A DNA stretch of 64,000 nucleotides. Origin: Armatimonadota bacterium (GTDB taxonomy: Bacteria; Armatimonadota; Fervidibacteria; Fervidibacterales; Thermosaccharophagaceae). A program made the position numbers and the translations under genes. Shown in pieces: positions 36,524 to 45,526 of this stretch; positions within the stretch are counted from its first letter, which is position 1; every line of letters begins with the position of its first letter. The notes beneath the pieces were generated by a model. It saw only the letters and a program-made list of their open reading frames with translations, made no database searches and was not told the DNA's origin. The stretch is from positions 1 to 64,000 of the forward strand of contig JANXAS010000013.1 in the NCBI GenBank assembly GCA_025062195.1. Reading direction: 5' to 3'.

Positions 36524-37021
36524 TCACCTTCGCTGCTCAAAGAAGCGCCGAAGCAAACCCGCACACTCCTCACACAACACGCCACCAACCACTGCAACGA
36601 TGCCATCAAAAGGGCTTAAGCCAAACAGATTTACAACCGACCCAGCCGCACCGGCTCTCTCATCGTATGCACCAAAGACTAGCCTTCCAAGCCTCGCTTG
36701 AATCATTGCACCAGCGCACATAGGGCATGGCTCAAGTGTGACATAAAGAGTTGCTCTATTAAGACGCCAATCACCGGTGGCTTTGGCAGCTGCTTCAATG
36801 GCGAGCATTTCTGCATGCGCCAACGGTGACCTTAGGCTTTCGCGCATATTGTGTGCCCTCGCTACCACCTTTCCGCCGCACACAACAATGGCACCGACAG
36901 GCACTTCGCCGCTCTCAAAGGCTTTCATTGCCTCTTCAATTGCGAGGCGCATGAACGCCACATCTTCGTTTGAGACGAATATGGGAGAACTTACAGCTTC
37001 ACCTGACCTTCGGGAAGGCAT
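36524..37021 (-). CDS. tadA: tRNA adenosine(34) deaminase
   Basis: TadA deaminates A34 to inosine in tRNA-Arg(ACG), letting one tRNA read three Arg codons. The zinc site and catalytic Glu are visible as HAEMLAIEAA and the PCPMCAGAM motif, with GAYDERAGAAGS downstream. Length 166 is normal; ATG 37021 follows GGTGAG. It lies 48 bases downstream of the tRNA gene series, which includes tRNA-Arg(ACG), on the same strand, so enzyme and substrate may be in one transcript. Confidence 0.93.
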   Translation of the reverse strand: MPSRRSGEAVSSPIFVSNEDVAFMRLAIEEAMKAFESGEVPVGAIVVCGGKVVARAHNMRESLRSPLAHAEMLAIEAAAKATGDWRLNRATLYVTLEPCPMCAGAMIQARLGRLVFGAYDERAGAAGSVVNLFGLSPFDGIVAVVGGVLCEECAGLLRRFFEQRR

Positions 37022-37069
37022 CACAACTCACCAATGTGAGCTATCTTGGGGCTCTCCAAACATTTGGTG

Positions 37070-37142
37070 TGCCCCTGCCCGGACTCGAACCGGGATCTAC
37101 GGCTTAGGAGGCCGCCGCTCTGTCCTCTTGAGCTACAGGGGC
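37070..37142 (-). tRNA. tRNA-Arg (anticodon CCT)
   Basis: A complete cloverleaf of 73 bases on the minus strand. The acceptor stem is GCCCCTG paired with CAGGGGC, the D stem GCTC/GAGC, the anticodon loop CTCCTAA (anticodon CCT, reading AGG), and the T arm CCCGG-TTCGAGT-CCGGG. The discriminator base is A and no CCA is encoded. It is the last of the four tRNAs in transcription order and lies just upstream of tadA. Confidence 0.95.
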
Positions 37143-37171
37143 AGCAATCTATGGCTTTACCAATACGCCAG

Positions 37172-37245
37172 TGCGCCCGGCGCGACTCGAACGCGCGACC
37201 TCTGGCTCCGGAGGCCAGCGCTCTGTCCGGCTGAGCTACGGGCGC
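37172..37245 (-). tRNA. tRNA-Arg (anticodon CCG)
   Basis: A complete 74-base cloverleaf on the minus strand. The acceptor stem is GCGCCCG/CGGGCGC, the anticodon stem CTGGC/GCCAG with loop CTCCGGA (anticodon CCG, reading CGG), and the T arm GCGCG-TTCGAGT-CGCGC. The discriminator is A and CCA is not encoded. Its acceptor stem is identical to that of the next tRNA, which suggests duplication of an Arg tRNA gene. Confidence 0.95.
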
Positions 37246-37296
37246 ATTTCAATCCACGCCACCCACAATTCATTCGGAAGGCTAAAAACACTTTGG

Positions 37297-37371
37297 CGCG
37301 CCCGGAGGGATTCGAACCCCCGACCCCGGGATCCGTAGTCCCGTGCTCTATTCCAGCTGAGCTACGGGCGC
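37297..37371 (-). tRNA. tRNA-Arg (anticodon ACG, TadA substrate)
   Basis: A complete 75-base cloverleaf on the minus strand. The acceptor stem is GCGCCCG/CGGGCGC, the anticodon stem CGGGA/TCCCG with loop CTACGGA (anticodon ACG, expected to become ICG), and the T stem GGGGG/CCCTC includes one G-T pair. The discriminator is G, followed by an encoded CCA. A34 is the known target of TadA, whose gene is about 280 bases downstream. Confidence 0.95.
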
Positions 37372-37397
37372 GCCCTTTCGCAACCCAAATTGTATGG

Positions 37398-37489
37398 CGG
37401 AGGGACCGGGATTCGAACCCGGGAGGGAGGCTTCATAACCCCCCTACGGCTTAGCAGGCCGCCGCCTTAGCCACTCGGCGCATCCCTCC
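37398..37489 (-). tRNA. tRNA-Ser (anticodon GCT)
   Basis: A class II tRNA of 92 bases on the minus strand. The acceptor stem is GGAGGGA/TCCCTCC, the anticodon loop CTGCTAA (anticodon GCT, reading AGC and AGT), followed by a long variable arm (AGGGGGGTT...CCTCCCT) and the T arm CCCGG-GTTCGAAT-CCGG. The discriminator is G, followed by an encoded CCA. It is first in the four-tRNA series. Confidence 0.95.
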
Positions 37490-37561
37490 ACAATGCCGCT
37501 TTTCATTTTAACACTGTGCAGCTACATCGTAAAGCACGGCACAGATCAGGATGGATTATCC

Positions 37562-38347
37562 TCACTTGGTGCCCGGAATGAATTTTTCAAAATCCACTTT
37601 GGCATAATCCTTCGGAGGGGCAAAGAGGCTTTCTTTCAGAGGCTTGCTCTCCACCTTCGTAACGGTGCGAGTTATCCTCACAGGCTTGTATAACTCTTGC
37701 CTCATCGGCAATCCACTAACCCTCTCTGTAATGGCTTCATAGACTTGGCGCACCATTGCCGGCACAGGCGTCAATGCAAACGCCACATCCATAAGCTCCT
37801 TGATGTTCACCATGACTTTCAAAGCCTCGCAAAACCAAAACTCCGCAACTAAATCCCCATCACCGAGAGCCTGAAATCGTTTGCACATATACCCTGCAAT
37901 CTTATCCATACCAGCCTCCTTAACAACGACTGACTTAAACCTTTGATTCAGGAAAGCGAGCATGGCAAGCAACTGTATGAGCTTTTGCTTCTCCTCGGGT
38001 TTAGCCTCCTTCATTCGTTCCTCAAGCTTTCTAAGCTGTTCTTCAAGCGCCCTGCGCATGCCCTCAGCAATCTGGCGCAATCGTTCAAGCTTGACGATGG
38101 CATACTCACGGCGAGATTGTGAAATGACTGTGACCTCATCCCGTTTTGTGTCAGCAATTACGACCAAATCCCTGAACTCATACCGCAGCTTCTCACCGCT
38201 TATGTAAGTAACCTCGTATACCGGCTTTGCTTCTTTGCCGGGCTCAAAGCCACCAGAGATTGTTGCATGAACGACATAGCCTTTTGGTTGAGCGATCGCT
38301 TTTGCACACAAAATCGTGAGTGCCAACCATATCAAACATGGCTTCAT
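37562..38347 (-). CDS. Secreted hypothetical protein, DUF4412-like
   Basis: A 261-residue exported protein with a signal peptide (MKPCLIWLALTILCAKAIAQ). The start ATG 38347 follows GGGGTGAGG. After the signal, beta-strand-rich sequence (YEVTYISGEKLRYEF, VVIADTKRDEVTVIS, RREYAIVKLERL) resembles the DUF4412/LolA-like half-barrel proteins. It is interrupted by a charged helix (about 85-130, EEQLRKLEERMKEAKPEEKQKL), and then GYMCKRFQALGDGDLVAEFWFCEAL follows. The function is not established. It starts 25 bases after the rmlD stop and is the last gene of the tldD-led series. Confidence 0.6.
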   Translation of the reverse strand: MKPCLIWLALTILCAKAIAQPKGYVVHATISGGFEPGKEAKPVYEVTYISGEKLRYEFRDLVVIADTKRDEVTVISQSRREYAIVKLERLRQIAEGMRRALEEQLRKLEERMKEAKPEEKQKLIQLLAMLAFLNQRFKSVVVKEAGMDKIAGYMCKRFQALGDGDLVAEFWFCEALKVMVNIKELMDVAFALTPVPAMVRQVYEAITERVSGLPMRQELYKPVRITRTVTKVESKPLKESLFAPPKDYAKVDFEKFIPGTK

Positions 38348-38372
38348 CAGCCTCACCCCTTCATCGCATGAG

Positions 38373-39263
38373 CTATTGTTTTAGCAAACCTCTAATGCAT
38401 AGGTAGTCATGAAGTGCCTCACGCCAATCCCTCAGCGGCTCAACACCAAAATCGTCCAAGCGAATGCTAACAAGGGGTGTGTATTTTGGGCGGCGCGCTG
38501 GGCGATCAAGCTCGTCCGATACGATCGGTATGACTTGGACATCCAAACCCATTAGACTCAATGCGCGGCTTCCAAACTCATGCCAGCTGCACTGTCCAGA
38601 GTTGACTACATGCACTATACCGTGAGCCTCGGCTTCAACGAGCTCGCATAGCTTTGAAGCCAAGTCTCTTGTGAATGTCGGACTCGTCACCATATCGGTG
38701 ACAAGGCGCAATGGCTCATTCTTAAGCGCTGCACCAATCACGAACTCAACAAAGTTTCCACCTTTGGATCGGCTTCCACGAATACCATATAGCCCAGCTG
38801 TGCGGACTATTAAATGCTCATCACAGTAATTGCGCACGAACATCTCGCCAAAGAATTTTGTGAGTCCGTAAACATTGATCGGGTTTGGCACATCGGCTTC
38901 AGTGTATGGCGAATTCTTCTCGCCATCAAACACATAGTCTGTGCTTATTTGCACCAACTTAACTTTGGCTTTTGAGCACAGCACCGCAATGTGCCACACT
39001 GCGAGCGCGTTGACTTTGATGGCGGCTTCCACATCAAGCTCACAAGCATCAACATTCACCATCGCCGCACAGTTTATGAACACGCTTGGGCGATGCTCCC
39101 TGATGGCTGCAGCTACCGCACCACAGTTCGTAATGTCAAGCTGAGAGCGAGAGAGCGCCACAACATCGTGCGAGCGCATAAGGAGTTCATCAACAAGGTC
39201 ACTTCCAAGCTGTCCGGAAGCCCCTGTAACAAGAACTTTCAATTTGCTCACGCCCTCCACCAT
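38373..39263 (-). CDS. rmlD: dTDP-4-dehydrorhamnose reductase
   Basis: An extended short-chain dehydrogenase that makes dTDP-L-rhamnose, a precursor of surface polysaccharide. VLVTGASGQLGSDLVDEL is the nucleotide-binding motif, VFINCAAMVNVDACE and ISTDYVFDGEKNSPYTE are family-specific, and the catalytic Tyr-Lys is in YGLTKFFGE. ATG 39263 follows GAGGAG; residues of the longer frame to 39299 look non-coding. rmlA, rmlB and rmlC are not nearby, so the substrate supply lies elsewhere, or the enzyme belongs to a relative acting on another dTDP sugar. Confidence 0.85.
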   Translation of the reverse strand: MVEGVSKLKVLVTGASGQLGSDLVDELLMRSHDVVALSRSQLDITNCGAVAAAIREHRPSVFINCAAMVNVDACELDVEAAIKVNALAVWHIAVLCSKAKVKLVQISTDYVFDGEKNSPYTEADVPNPINVYGLTKFFGEMFVRNYCDEHLIVRTAGLYGIRGSRSKGGNFVEFVIGAALKNEPLRLVTDMVTSPTFTRDLASKLCELVEAEAHGIVHVVNSGQCSWHEFGSRALSLMGLDVQVIPIVSDELDRPARRPKYTPLVSIRLDDFGVEPLRDWREALHDYLCIRGLLKQ

Positions 39264-39352
39264 CCATCTCCTCAAAGGCGGTGAGGAAAGCAATTCCAAA
39301 CCCTGCTCGTAATCAAAGATTGCTTGGGTGTTTCAGGGAGCATCATTTGGGC

Positions 39353-41035
39353 TTATTCACCGGTCTGATTTTCCCTAAGCTTCCTGCGGAGCACTTTCCC
39401 TATTGCTGACTTGGGCAACTCGCTCACAAATTCCACAGCTCTTGGAACCTTATATGGCGATAGCCTCTCACGGCAGAACTCAATTATCTCAATTTCAGTT
39501 GCATCTTGCCCCTCACGAAGCACAACATATGCTTTGACTATCTCGCCGCGCACAGGGTGTTTCTCGCCCACCACCGCAGCCTCTTTAACTTTCTGGTGAC
39601 TGTAAAGCACTTCCTCAACTTCCCTCGGATAGACATTGAAGCCTTCAACTATGATCAGGTCCTTCTTTCGGTCAACGATGTAAAAGTAGCCATCCTCATC
39701 CATCTTTGCGATGTCGCCGGTGTATAGCCATCCATCACGCAATGTTTGCGCTGTCTCTTCCGGTCTATTCCAATAGCCCTTCATCACTTGCGGACCCCTT
39801 ATGATGAGTTCACCGACCTCTCCAACTGGAACGCAGTTTGCTCCGGTCTCCAAATCCACCACCCTGCACTCAGTATCCGGTATGGGCAAACCTATGCTGC
39901 CAATCTTCGCCTCTCCACCCCAAATTGGGTTGATGTGCGTAACCGGAGATGCCTCGGTCAAGCCATAACCCTCAACGAGCTTACCACCAGTAACACGCTC
40001 AAACTCAACCGCAATTTGCTTCGGCAAAGGCGCACCACCGCTAATGCATGCCTTAATTGAGGTGATGTCAATGTTGCTGCGCTGCGCATGATAGCTGACT
40101 GCACCATACATGCTTGGGACGCCCATGAAGACGGTGACACGATACCTTGAGATAAGTTTTGTTGTCTCGGCAACATCAAACCTTGGCGCCAAAACAAGCG
40201 TGGCACATTTAAGCACACCAAAGCTCAGACATGCAGTCATCCCATATGAGTGGAAGAAGGGCAGGACGCAGATGAAAGTTTCCTCGCCGTCTTTCAACTC
40301 CGTTGCCCAAGCACTGCACTGATGAGCGTTAACTACAAGATTGTAATGGGTTAGCATGGCGGCTTTCGGCAAGCCTGTTGTCCCACCAGTGTATTGGAAA
40401 ACAGCCGTATCATCGCGAGGGTTTATGTTGTGCGGGGCTGGTTTGCCCTGAACACGCAGCAGTTGCTCAAACTGATGAACGCTGACATCGCTCGGCAACT
40501 CAACCTTCCCCTTGGGGCGCGTCTTTAGCCACACGGGCAAACTCAACCACACTGGCACATAGCTTGCAAGCGATGAGGCAACCACATGCTTTATTGCTGT
40601 GCCATGCAGCGCTGCACTGACTTTATCCATGAGCGCATCCAGAGTGATGATCATCCTCGCGCCGCAATCCTTCATCAGCGCATTAAGTTCATACCAGCTC
40701 AAAAGCGGATTCAATGGCACAACGATGCACCCAGCCCTTACAACCCCATAGTATGCGATTACGAACTGCGGGCAATTCGGCAGCATAAGCGCAACCCTCT
40801 CACCGAAGCCGACACCAATGTTTTGAACGGCAAACGCAAACTTGGTCGCAAGCTCATCAAGCTCACCGTAACTCATGCGAGCACCGTATAGCAGCGTGGC
40901 AGCCTTATTTGGATAGCGCTTTGATGCCTCGCTCAAAATGCTATCAAGAGGCACCTCGGGATATTGGAGTGATGAAGGAACACCCTGCGGATAACGCCTA
41001 AGCCAAACCTTTTGGTCATACCATTCGCACCCCAT
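39353..41035 (-). CDS. fadD: Long-chain fatty acid-CoA ligase (AMP-dependent)
   Basis: An acyl-adenylate-forming enzyme that activates fatty acids to acyl-CoA. The P-loop is YTGGTTGLPKAAMLTH, followed by GYGLTEASPVTH, the hinge motif YTGDIAKMDEDGYFYIVDRKKD and the catalytic Lys in PKSAIGKVLRR. Length 560 is normal for this class; chain-length preference cannot be read. ATG 41035 follows CAGGTGA and lies eight bases after the glcF stop, so the two are co-transcribed. It may feed beta-oxidation or lipid recycling together with the glycolate oxidase-like iron-sulfur protein. Confidence 0.85.
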   Translation of the reverse strand: MGCEWYDQKVWLRRYPQGVPSSLQYPEVPLDSILSEASKRYPNKAATLLYGARMSYGELDELATKFAFAVQNIGVGFGERVALMLPNCPQFVIAYYGVVRAGCIVVPLNPLLSWYELNALMKDCGARMIITLDALMDKVSAALHGTAIKHVVASSLASYVPVWLSLPVWLKTRPKGKVELPSDVSVHQFEQLLRVQGKPAPHNINPRDDTAVFQYTGGTTGLPKAAMLTHYNLVVNAHQCSAWATELKDGEETFICVLPFFHSYGMTACLSFGVLKCATLVLAPRFDVAETTKLISRYRVTVFMGVPSMYGAVSYHAQRSNIDITSIKACISGGAPLPKQIAVEFERVTGGKLVEGYGLTEASPVTHINPIWGGEAKIGSIGLPIPDTECRVVDLETGANCVPVGEVGELIIRGPQVMKGYWNRPEETAQTLRDGWLYTGDIAKMDEDGYFYIVDRKKDLIIVEGFNVYPREVEEVLYSHQKVKEAAVVGEKHPVRGEIVKAYVVLREGQDATEIEIIEFCRERLSPYKVPRAVEFVSELPKSAIGKVLRRKLRENQTGE

Positions 41036-41042
41036 CGTCTTA

Positions 41043-42443
41043 TCACCTGCCAATCTCATACGATAATGCGAGCAACTCAGCTATGTGCATCACCTTCACA
41101 TTTAAACCATAGCACCTAACGCCATATTGCAGTTGCAGCTGGCAACCTATGTTTGCGGTCACTACAACATCAGCGCCGCTTTCCCTTATCCTTTCCAGTT
41201 TGCGCTCAAGCAGCCACATTGAATTCTCGCTGAAGAGCAAGCCATAAATTCCGGCGCCACCGCAGCAAATATCCGACTCCTCAAGCTCAACAAATTCAAT
41301 TGAGGGTATCGCCGCAATTAGCTTTCTTGGCTGCTCCCTTATACCTTGGGCATGAAGCAGATGGCATGGGTCATCGTAAGTGACACGCATGAGCAACGGT
41401 TTCATCGTTTCTGAGAAGGGCAGCTCGCAAACTAACTCGCTGAAGTCGCGCACGAGTGAAGAGAACTTGAAAGCGCGCTCGCTGAACAGTTCATCATCTC
41501 TGAGCCATTGCGAATATTCCTTCATTGCAGCGCCGCAGCCAGCTGCGTTTGTAACTATGGCATCAAGCCCGAGCTTTTCAAAAACCTCTATGTTGCGCCT
41601 TGCAAACCTCTTTGCATCCTCTTCAAATCCAACATGCATAGCGATTGCGCCACAGCAAGTTTGTCCATTCGGTATGACCACCTCACAGCCAAGGTGTGCA
41701 AGGACTTTGACGCTCGCTTCATTGACACTCTTTAGCAGCACATCTGAAGCGCAGCCCAAAAGGAATCCGACCCTCATCCTGCGCTTCCCTTTCGGTGGTA
41801 TAACGCTCCTTCCATCATAGAAAGCATTCCTTTGGCGCTCACGCGGCAACATGCCTTCAACTTGCAGCCATTTGCGCAACCTGTCAGTGAAGGCAATATT
41901 ATCTGCGAGCTGACTCGCCAATTTCACAAGCCCAATTTTCCTCACCATCTCCACGAACGAAACAAATGCATTGAATCGCCGCCTGTAAGGGAAAACCCAC
42001 TTTATGAGCATTCTGAGCAAGGGGCTGTGCCTTGTTACACCATATCCCATCCTCTCAAGCCTTGCCCTCACAAGCTCAATCAAAAAGCCATAACGCACAC
42101 CCGATGGACAAACAGCTTGACAAGCCCTGCATGCTAAGCACACATCAAAGTGCTTGAGCAGTGTTTCCGTCAGGTTTATCCTGCCCTCAAAAAGTGCCCG
42201 AAGAAGATGCAACCTTCCACGAGGGGAATCAGCTTCATCAAGCGTCTGTGCGAATGCTGGGCAAGACGCCAGACAAAAACCGCAGCGCACACAGTCAAGC
42301 AACAGCTCGTGCTCATCCTCGCTAAGGATTATGCCGGGACGCAACGCATCGGAATGACAACCACCACTTGCATAAACTGTCTTTCGGAAAGACAAGGCAT
42401 CAAATAGAGGCATCTTTGCCACCTGTCTCACAGCCCATTTCAC
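41043..42443 (-). CDS. glcF: Glycolate oxidase iron-sulfur subunit-like (GlcF family)
   Basis: A 466-residue electron-transfer protein. Two ferredoxin motifs are at about residues 51-61 (CVRCGFCLASCP) and about 102-112 (CLACRACQAVCP). Two CCG-type domains follow (GCASDVLLKSVNEASVKVLAHLG...TCCGA and DDPCHLLHAQG...ICCGGAG). This matches GlcF of glycolate oxidase and its lactate oxidase relatives. No FAD subunit (GlcD/GlcE) is present nearby, so the partner dehydrogenase is unknown. The ATG overlaps the tldD stop as ATGA, implying translational coupling. Confidence 0.8.
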   Translation of the reverse strand: MKWAVRQVAKMPLFDALSFRKTVYASGGCHSDALRPGIILSEDEHELLLDCVRCGFCLASCPAFAQTLDEADSPRGRLHLLRALFEGRINLTETLLKHFDVCLACRACQAVCPSGVRYGFLIELVRARLERMGYGVTRHSPLLRMLIKWVFPYRRRFNAFVSFVEMVRKIGLVKLASQLADNIAFTDRLRKWLQVEGMLPRERQRNAFYDGRSVIPPKGKRRMRVGFLLGCASDVLLKSVNEASVKVLAHLGCEVVIPNGQTCCGAIAMHVGFEEDAKRFARRNIEVFEKLGLDAIVTNAAGCGAAMKEYSQWLRDDELFSERAFKFSSLVRDFSELVCELPFSETMKPLLMRVTYDDPCHLLHAQGIREQPRKLIAAIPSIEFVELEESDICCGGAGIYGLLFSENSMWLLERKLERIRESGADVVVTANIGCQLQLQYGVRCYGLNVKVMHIAELLALSYEIGR

Positions 42444-43885
42444 TTCACTACGCCGACACGAACATTCCGGAAACGAGCCGGTGGAACTCCATGCCCAACA
42501 TGCATTGTTTGCATCGGTTCACCCTTGCCGCAATTTGGCAGCCCCCAAAGTTGCCATTCGCTCTCATTCCCAACGGCATCGCAATTTCTCCAAAACTCGT
42601 AAGTGATGCCGGTGTATGTTGGGTTCTTGATCATCTTCACGAGCCTGCCGTTTCGTATCAACCATGCTATCTCGCATCCGAACTGGAAGTTGAGGCGTTT
42701 GTCATCAATGCTCCAACTCTTGTTCGTGTCCATAAAAATGCCTTCGCCAACGTCGCTTATCATCTCCTCAAGCGTGCAATCTCCCGGCTCCAAATTGATG
42801 TTCGTCATCCTGATGAGCGGGATGGCGTTGTAATTTTCGGCGCGCATGGTGCCATTGCTCCCTTTCAAGCCTATCAAAGGGGCGGTCTCACGGGAAGCCA
42901 AGTAGCCGACGAATATGCCTTCCTTAACGAGGTGGAAACGTTGTCCCGGTATACCTTCGTCGTCATATGCAAAGCTGCCAAGTGAGCCTTCAATTGTGGC
43001 ATCAGCGACAATGTTCACTATTTGGGATCCATATTCAAAATTGCCCAACTTATCCGGCGTCAGGAAACTTGTCCCAGCAAAGCTCGCCTCAGTCCCAAAC
43101 ACCCTGTCAAGCTCGGTCGGATGACCGCACGATTCATGCACCTGCAACGCCATCTGGTTGGAACCGATTATGACTGTCGTAACAGTTGACGGGCATGGTT
43201 CGGTATCAAGCAACTGGACTGCCTCCATAGCGATGCGCCGCGCGTGCTCCTCCAAATTCAGCGACAGGATAAACTCATATCCCTTTGCCGCGAAGTTTCC
43301 ACCATGCGCAGCTGGATATGAACGCCGTTGGACATCGCTCCCTCTCACCGCAGTTGCTGTCATTCCAGCTCCAACTTCAATCCTCTCCTGCTCAATAGCT
43401 GCTCCTTCGGTGCTAACGAACAACTTCCTTTGATGCCAAAGCGACATGCTCGCCTCACTGAGCTGTATCCCTTCAACCGAGCGCATCAATTCATCAACTC
43501 GCAAGAGCAACGAGAGGCGCTCTTCCAAAGGCACTTCAAATGGGTCAATCTCAAACGGCATCCTATGCTTTGCCTTTACCGGTTTTGCGGGCGCAAGGAT
43601 GACATCTCGCCTCTTCAAATACGCGCTTGCTTTAGCTATCTCAATTGCCAACTTAGCCACCCTCTCGCCTTCCTCATCGCTCAAGATTGAACTGCTCGCA
43701 AACCCCCATGCACCGTTGTAGATAAGGCGCACACCAAACCCTATTTTGCAATCGGACTTTATTGTCTCGGGTTGCCCATTCTTTACGACGAGTTCCTCAA
43801 AGCGAGTCTCAACAAAGCGCACATCTGCGTAACTGACACCATCAACCGAACACCGCTCAAGGACCTTCTTGGCAAATTCCTCCAC
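42440..43885 (-). CDS. tldD: TldD-type metalloprotease
   Basis: A zinc-dependent protease of the TldD/PmbA family, known for microcin B17 processing and peptide degradation. The TldD-specific metal motif HExxxH is visible as HESCGHPTE, followed by GSLGSFAYDDEGIPGQ, and the conserved C-terminal Cys region includes QFGCEIAWLIRNG. TldD usually works with TldE, whose gene is not seen here. The start is GTG 43885, with GGTGGGGGTG about 12 bases upstream. It leads a five-gene minus-strand series. Confidence 0.9.
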   Translation of the reverse strand: MEEFAKKVLERCSVDGVSYADVRFVETRFEELVVKNGQPETIKSDCKIGFGVRLIYNGAWGFASSSILSDEEGERVAKLAIEIAKASAYLKRRDVILAPAKPVKAKHRMPFEIDPFEVPLEERLSLLLRVDELMRSVEGIQLSEASMSLWHQRKLFVSTEGAAIEQERIEVGAGMTATAVRGSDVQRRSYPAAHGGNFAAKGYEFILSLNLEEHARRIAMEAVQLLDTEPCPSTVTTVIIGSNQMALQVHESCGHPTELDRVFGTEASFAGTSFLTPDKLGNFEYGSQIVNIVADATIEGSLGSFAYDDEGIPGQRFHLVKEGIFVGYLASRETAPLIGLKGSNGTMRAENYNAIPLIRMTNINLEPGDCTLEEMISDVGEGIFMDTNKSWSIDDKRLNFQFGCEIAWLIRNGRLVKMIKNPTYTGITYEFWRNCDAVGNESEWQLWGLPNCGKGEPMQTMHVGHGVPPARFRNVRVGVVK

Positions 43886-44245
43886 TGCTCATGCACCCCC
43901 ACCAAAATGATTGCTGCTAAGAGGTGCTGAAGAGCAGCAAACTATCGCCCGCCACCTACTCCACCTTAATGCAATGTTTGCACTCCTAAGGAGTTCAACT
44001 GTATGCGGCATAGAAAGAAATGCTGCTTGGCAATCCGCATTTTAACGCGCGCCTCCAATTCGTCTTCATCCGTCGTTCAGCCTCAACGGCTGAGTTTGGC
44101 GGAAGCCTGATATAATAACCTTGCGACGCAGCATTGCAGGGTCACATTGAATTGCTCAAAGATTTGAGCGGACATCATTTGCCCTACTAAACTCATAATG
44201 GTTGCGCCATTCGTGTTCCGAGATGTGAGAGGTGAGCGTTCGGTC
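43886..44245. other. Divergent intergenic region between tldD and the M16 peptidase gene
   Basis: This 360-bp gap must hold promoters for both directions. A TATAAT at 44111-44116 could serve the plus-strand peptidase gene. A perfect hairpin TCAGCC-TCAAC-GGCTGA lies at 44077-44093. No gene was seen. Confidence 0.35.
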
Positions 44246-45526
44246 ATGCAGCAAGTTGAGGTTAAGTCATCGCTGCTCAGCAACGGCATGCAGGTGACTA
44301 CGATGAGATTGCCGTGGGCGAAAAGTATCGCCATCGGGATCTGGTTCAAAGCTGGGTCGGCATACGAATGCGAGGATGAGCTTGGCATGGCGCATTTCGT
44401 CGAACACCTGTTGTTTAAGGGCACAAAGAGACACACAGGCAGAAGGATAGCACAGGTTGTGGATGAGCTTGGGGCATATCTTGAAGCCTTCACAGAGAGG
44501 GAATTGACATGCTACTACGCCCGGGTCCTACCTGACGGCTTAAGCAAGATGCTCAGGTTGATGGCTGAGCTCGTGAGTGAGCCCGAGATGTCAGTGAAGG
44601 ACATAAAGGTTGAGCAAGATGTTGTGTTATCCGAAATCAGCGAGGTGAATGACACACCTGAGGAGCTCGTTCAAGAGTTGCTTTTAGAAGCTCTTTGGGA
44701 CGGGCATCCGCTTGCAAGACCAGTTCTTGGTAAGCCTGAGAGCGTAAAATCGTTCACAGCAAAGTCAGTCAAGTCATTCCTAAAGCGTTTCTACACGCCG
44801 GATAATGCCGTTGTCACCGCTTCCGGATGCTTGGAGCATGAAAGGTTTGTTGAAGAATTGCAAAAAGCGTTTGGGTCATTTAACGGTAAGGCACAGGTTC
44901 CAAAGCTCTTTCCACCCGTTCCAAAGCCTCAGCTAAAAATCGCCAAGAGGGAAATTGCACAAGCATATGTGTGCATTGGCTCTCACGGCTTTTCACAGCG
45001 CCAGAGGAAGCGCTTCCTGTGTATGGTGCTGCTTGATTTCATACTCGGCGGGAACGCCAGCTCAAGATTCTTCCAATCAATTCGTGAGAGGTTAGGGTTG
45101 GCATATTCCATCGGTAGTGTAAGCATTGGTATGAGAGATGCTGGCTTCCTTGTGATCTTATTCAATTGCCTGCCAGAAAATGTTGAGAAGACAGCCGTTG
45201 CACTCAGGCACGAAATACAGAAGCTATTGGAAAACGGCATAAGGAAGAGCGAGCTAAGAAGGGCAAAGGCACAACTGCGCTCATCACTAACTATGTCGCT
45301 CGAGAGCGTGATGGGACAGATGCTTCAAATGGGTCGGCAACTTATCTACTTCAACAAACTCATACCAAGCGAGGAACTCCTCTCAAACATTGACAGCATA
45401 ACTCCCGAGGATGTTATGGAGACAGCCTTTAAGCTTTTTGAGCGCGGCAAGCTTGCAGTCAGTTTTGTCGGCTCGCTTGACCCATTGAAGGTTGAAAAGA
45501 TAGCGAAAATACTGACCGAGTTTTGA
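44246..45526 (+). CDS. M16 family zinc peptidase (processing peptidase-like)
   Basis: A 426-residue protein with the inverted zinc motif HxxEH at residues 50-54 (MAHFVEHLLFKGTKRHTG) and the downstream TERELTCYYARV segment. The C-terminal half contains the substrate-binding GLAYSIGSVSIG region typical of processing peptidases such as YmxG/PqqL relatives. ATG 44246 follows GAGAGGTGAG; the longer frame from 44198 is unnecessary. The function may be degradation of short peptides. It starts a plus-strand series with acpS and fabG, from which it is separated by a 360-bp gap. Confidence 0.88.
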   Translation: MQQVEVKSSLLSNGMQVTTMRLPWAKSIAIGIWFKAGSAYECEDELGMAHFVEHLLFKGTKRHTGRRIAQVVDELGAYLEAFTERELTCYYARVLPDGLSKMLRLMAELVSEPEMSVKDIKVEQDVVLSEISEVNDTPEELVQELLLEALWDGHPLARPVLGKPESVKSFTAKSVKSFLKRFYTPDNAVVTASGCLEHERFVEELQKAFGSFNGKAQVPKLFPPVPKPQLKIAKREIAQAYVCIGSHGFSQRQRKRFLCMVLLDFILGGNASSRFFQSIRERLGLAYSIGSVSIGMRDAGFLVILFNCLPENVEKTAVALRHEIQKLLENGIRKSELRRAKAQLRSSLTMSLESVMGQMLQMGRQLIYFNKLIPSEELLSNIDSITPEDVMETAFKLFERGKLAVSFVGSLDPLKVEKIAKILTEF

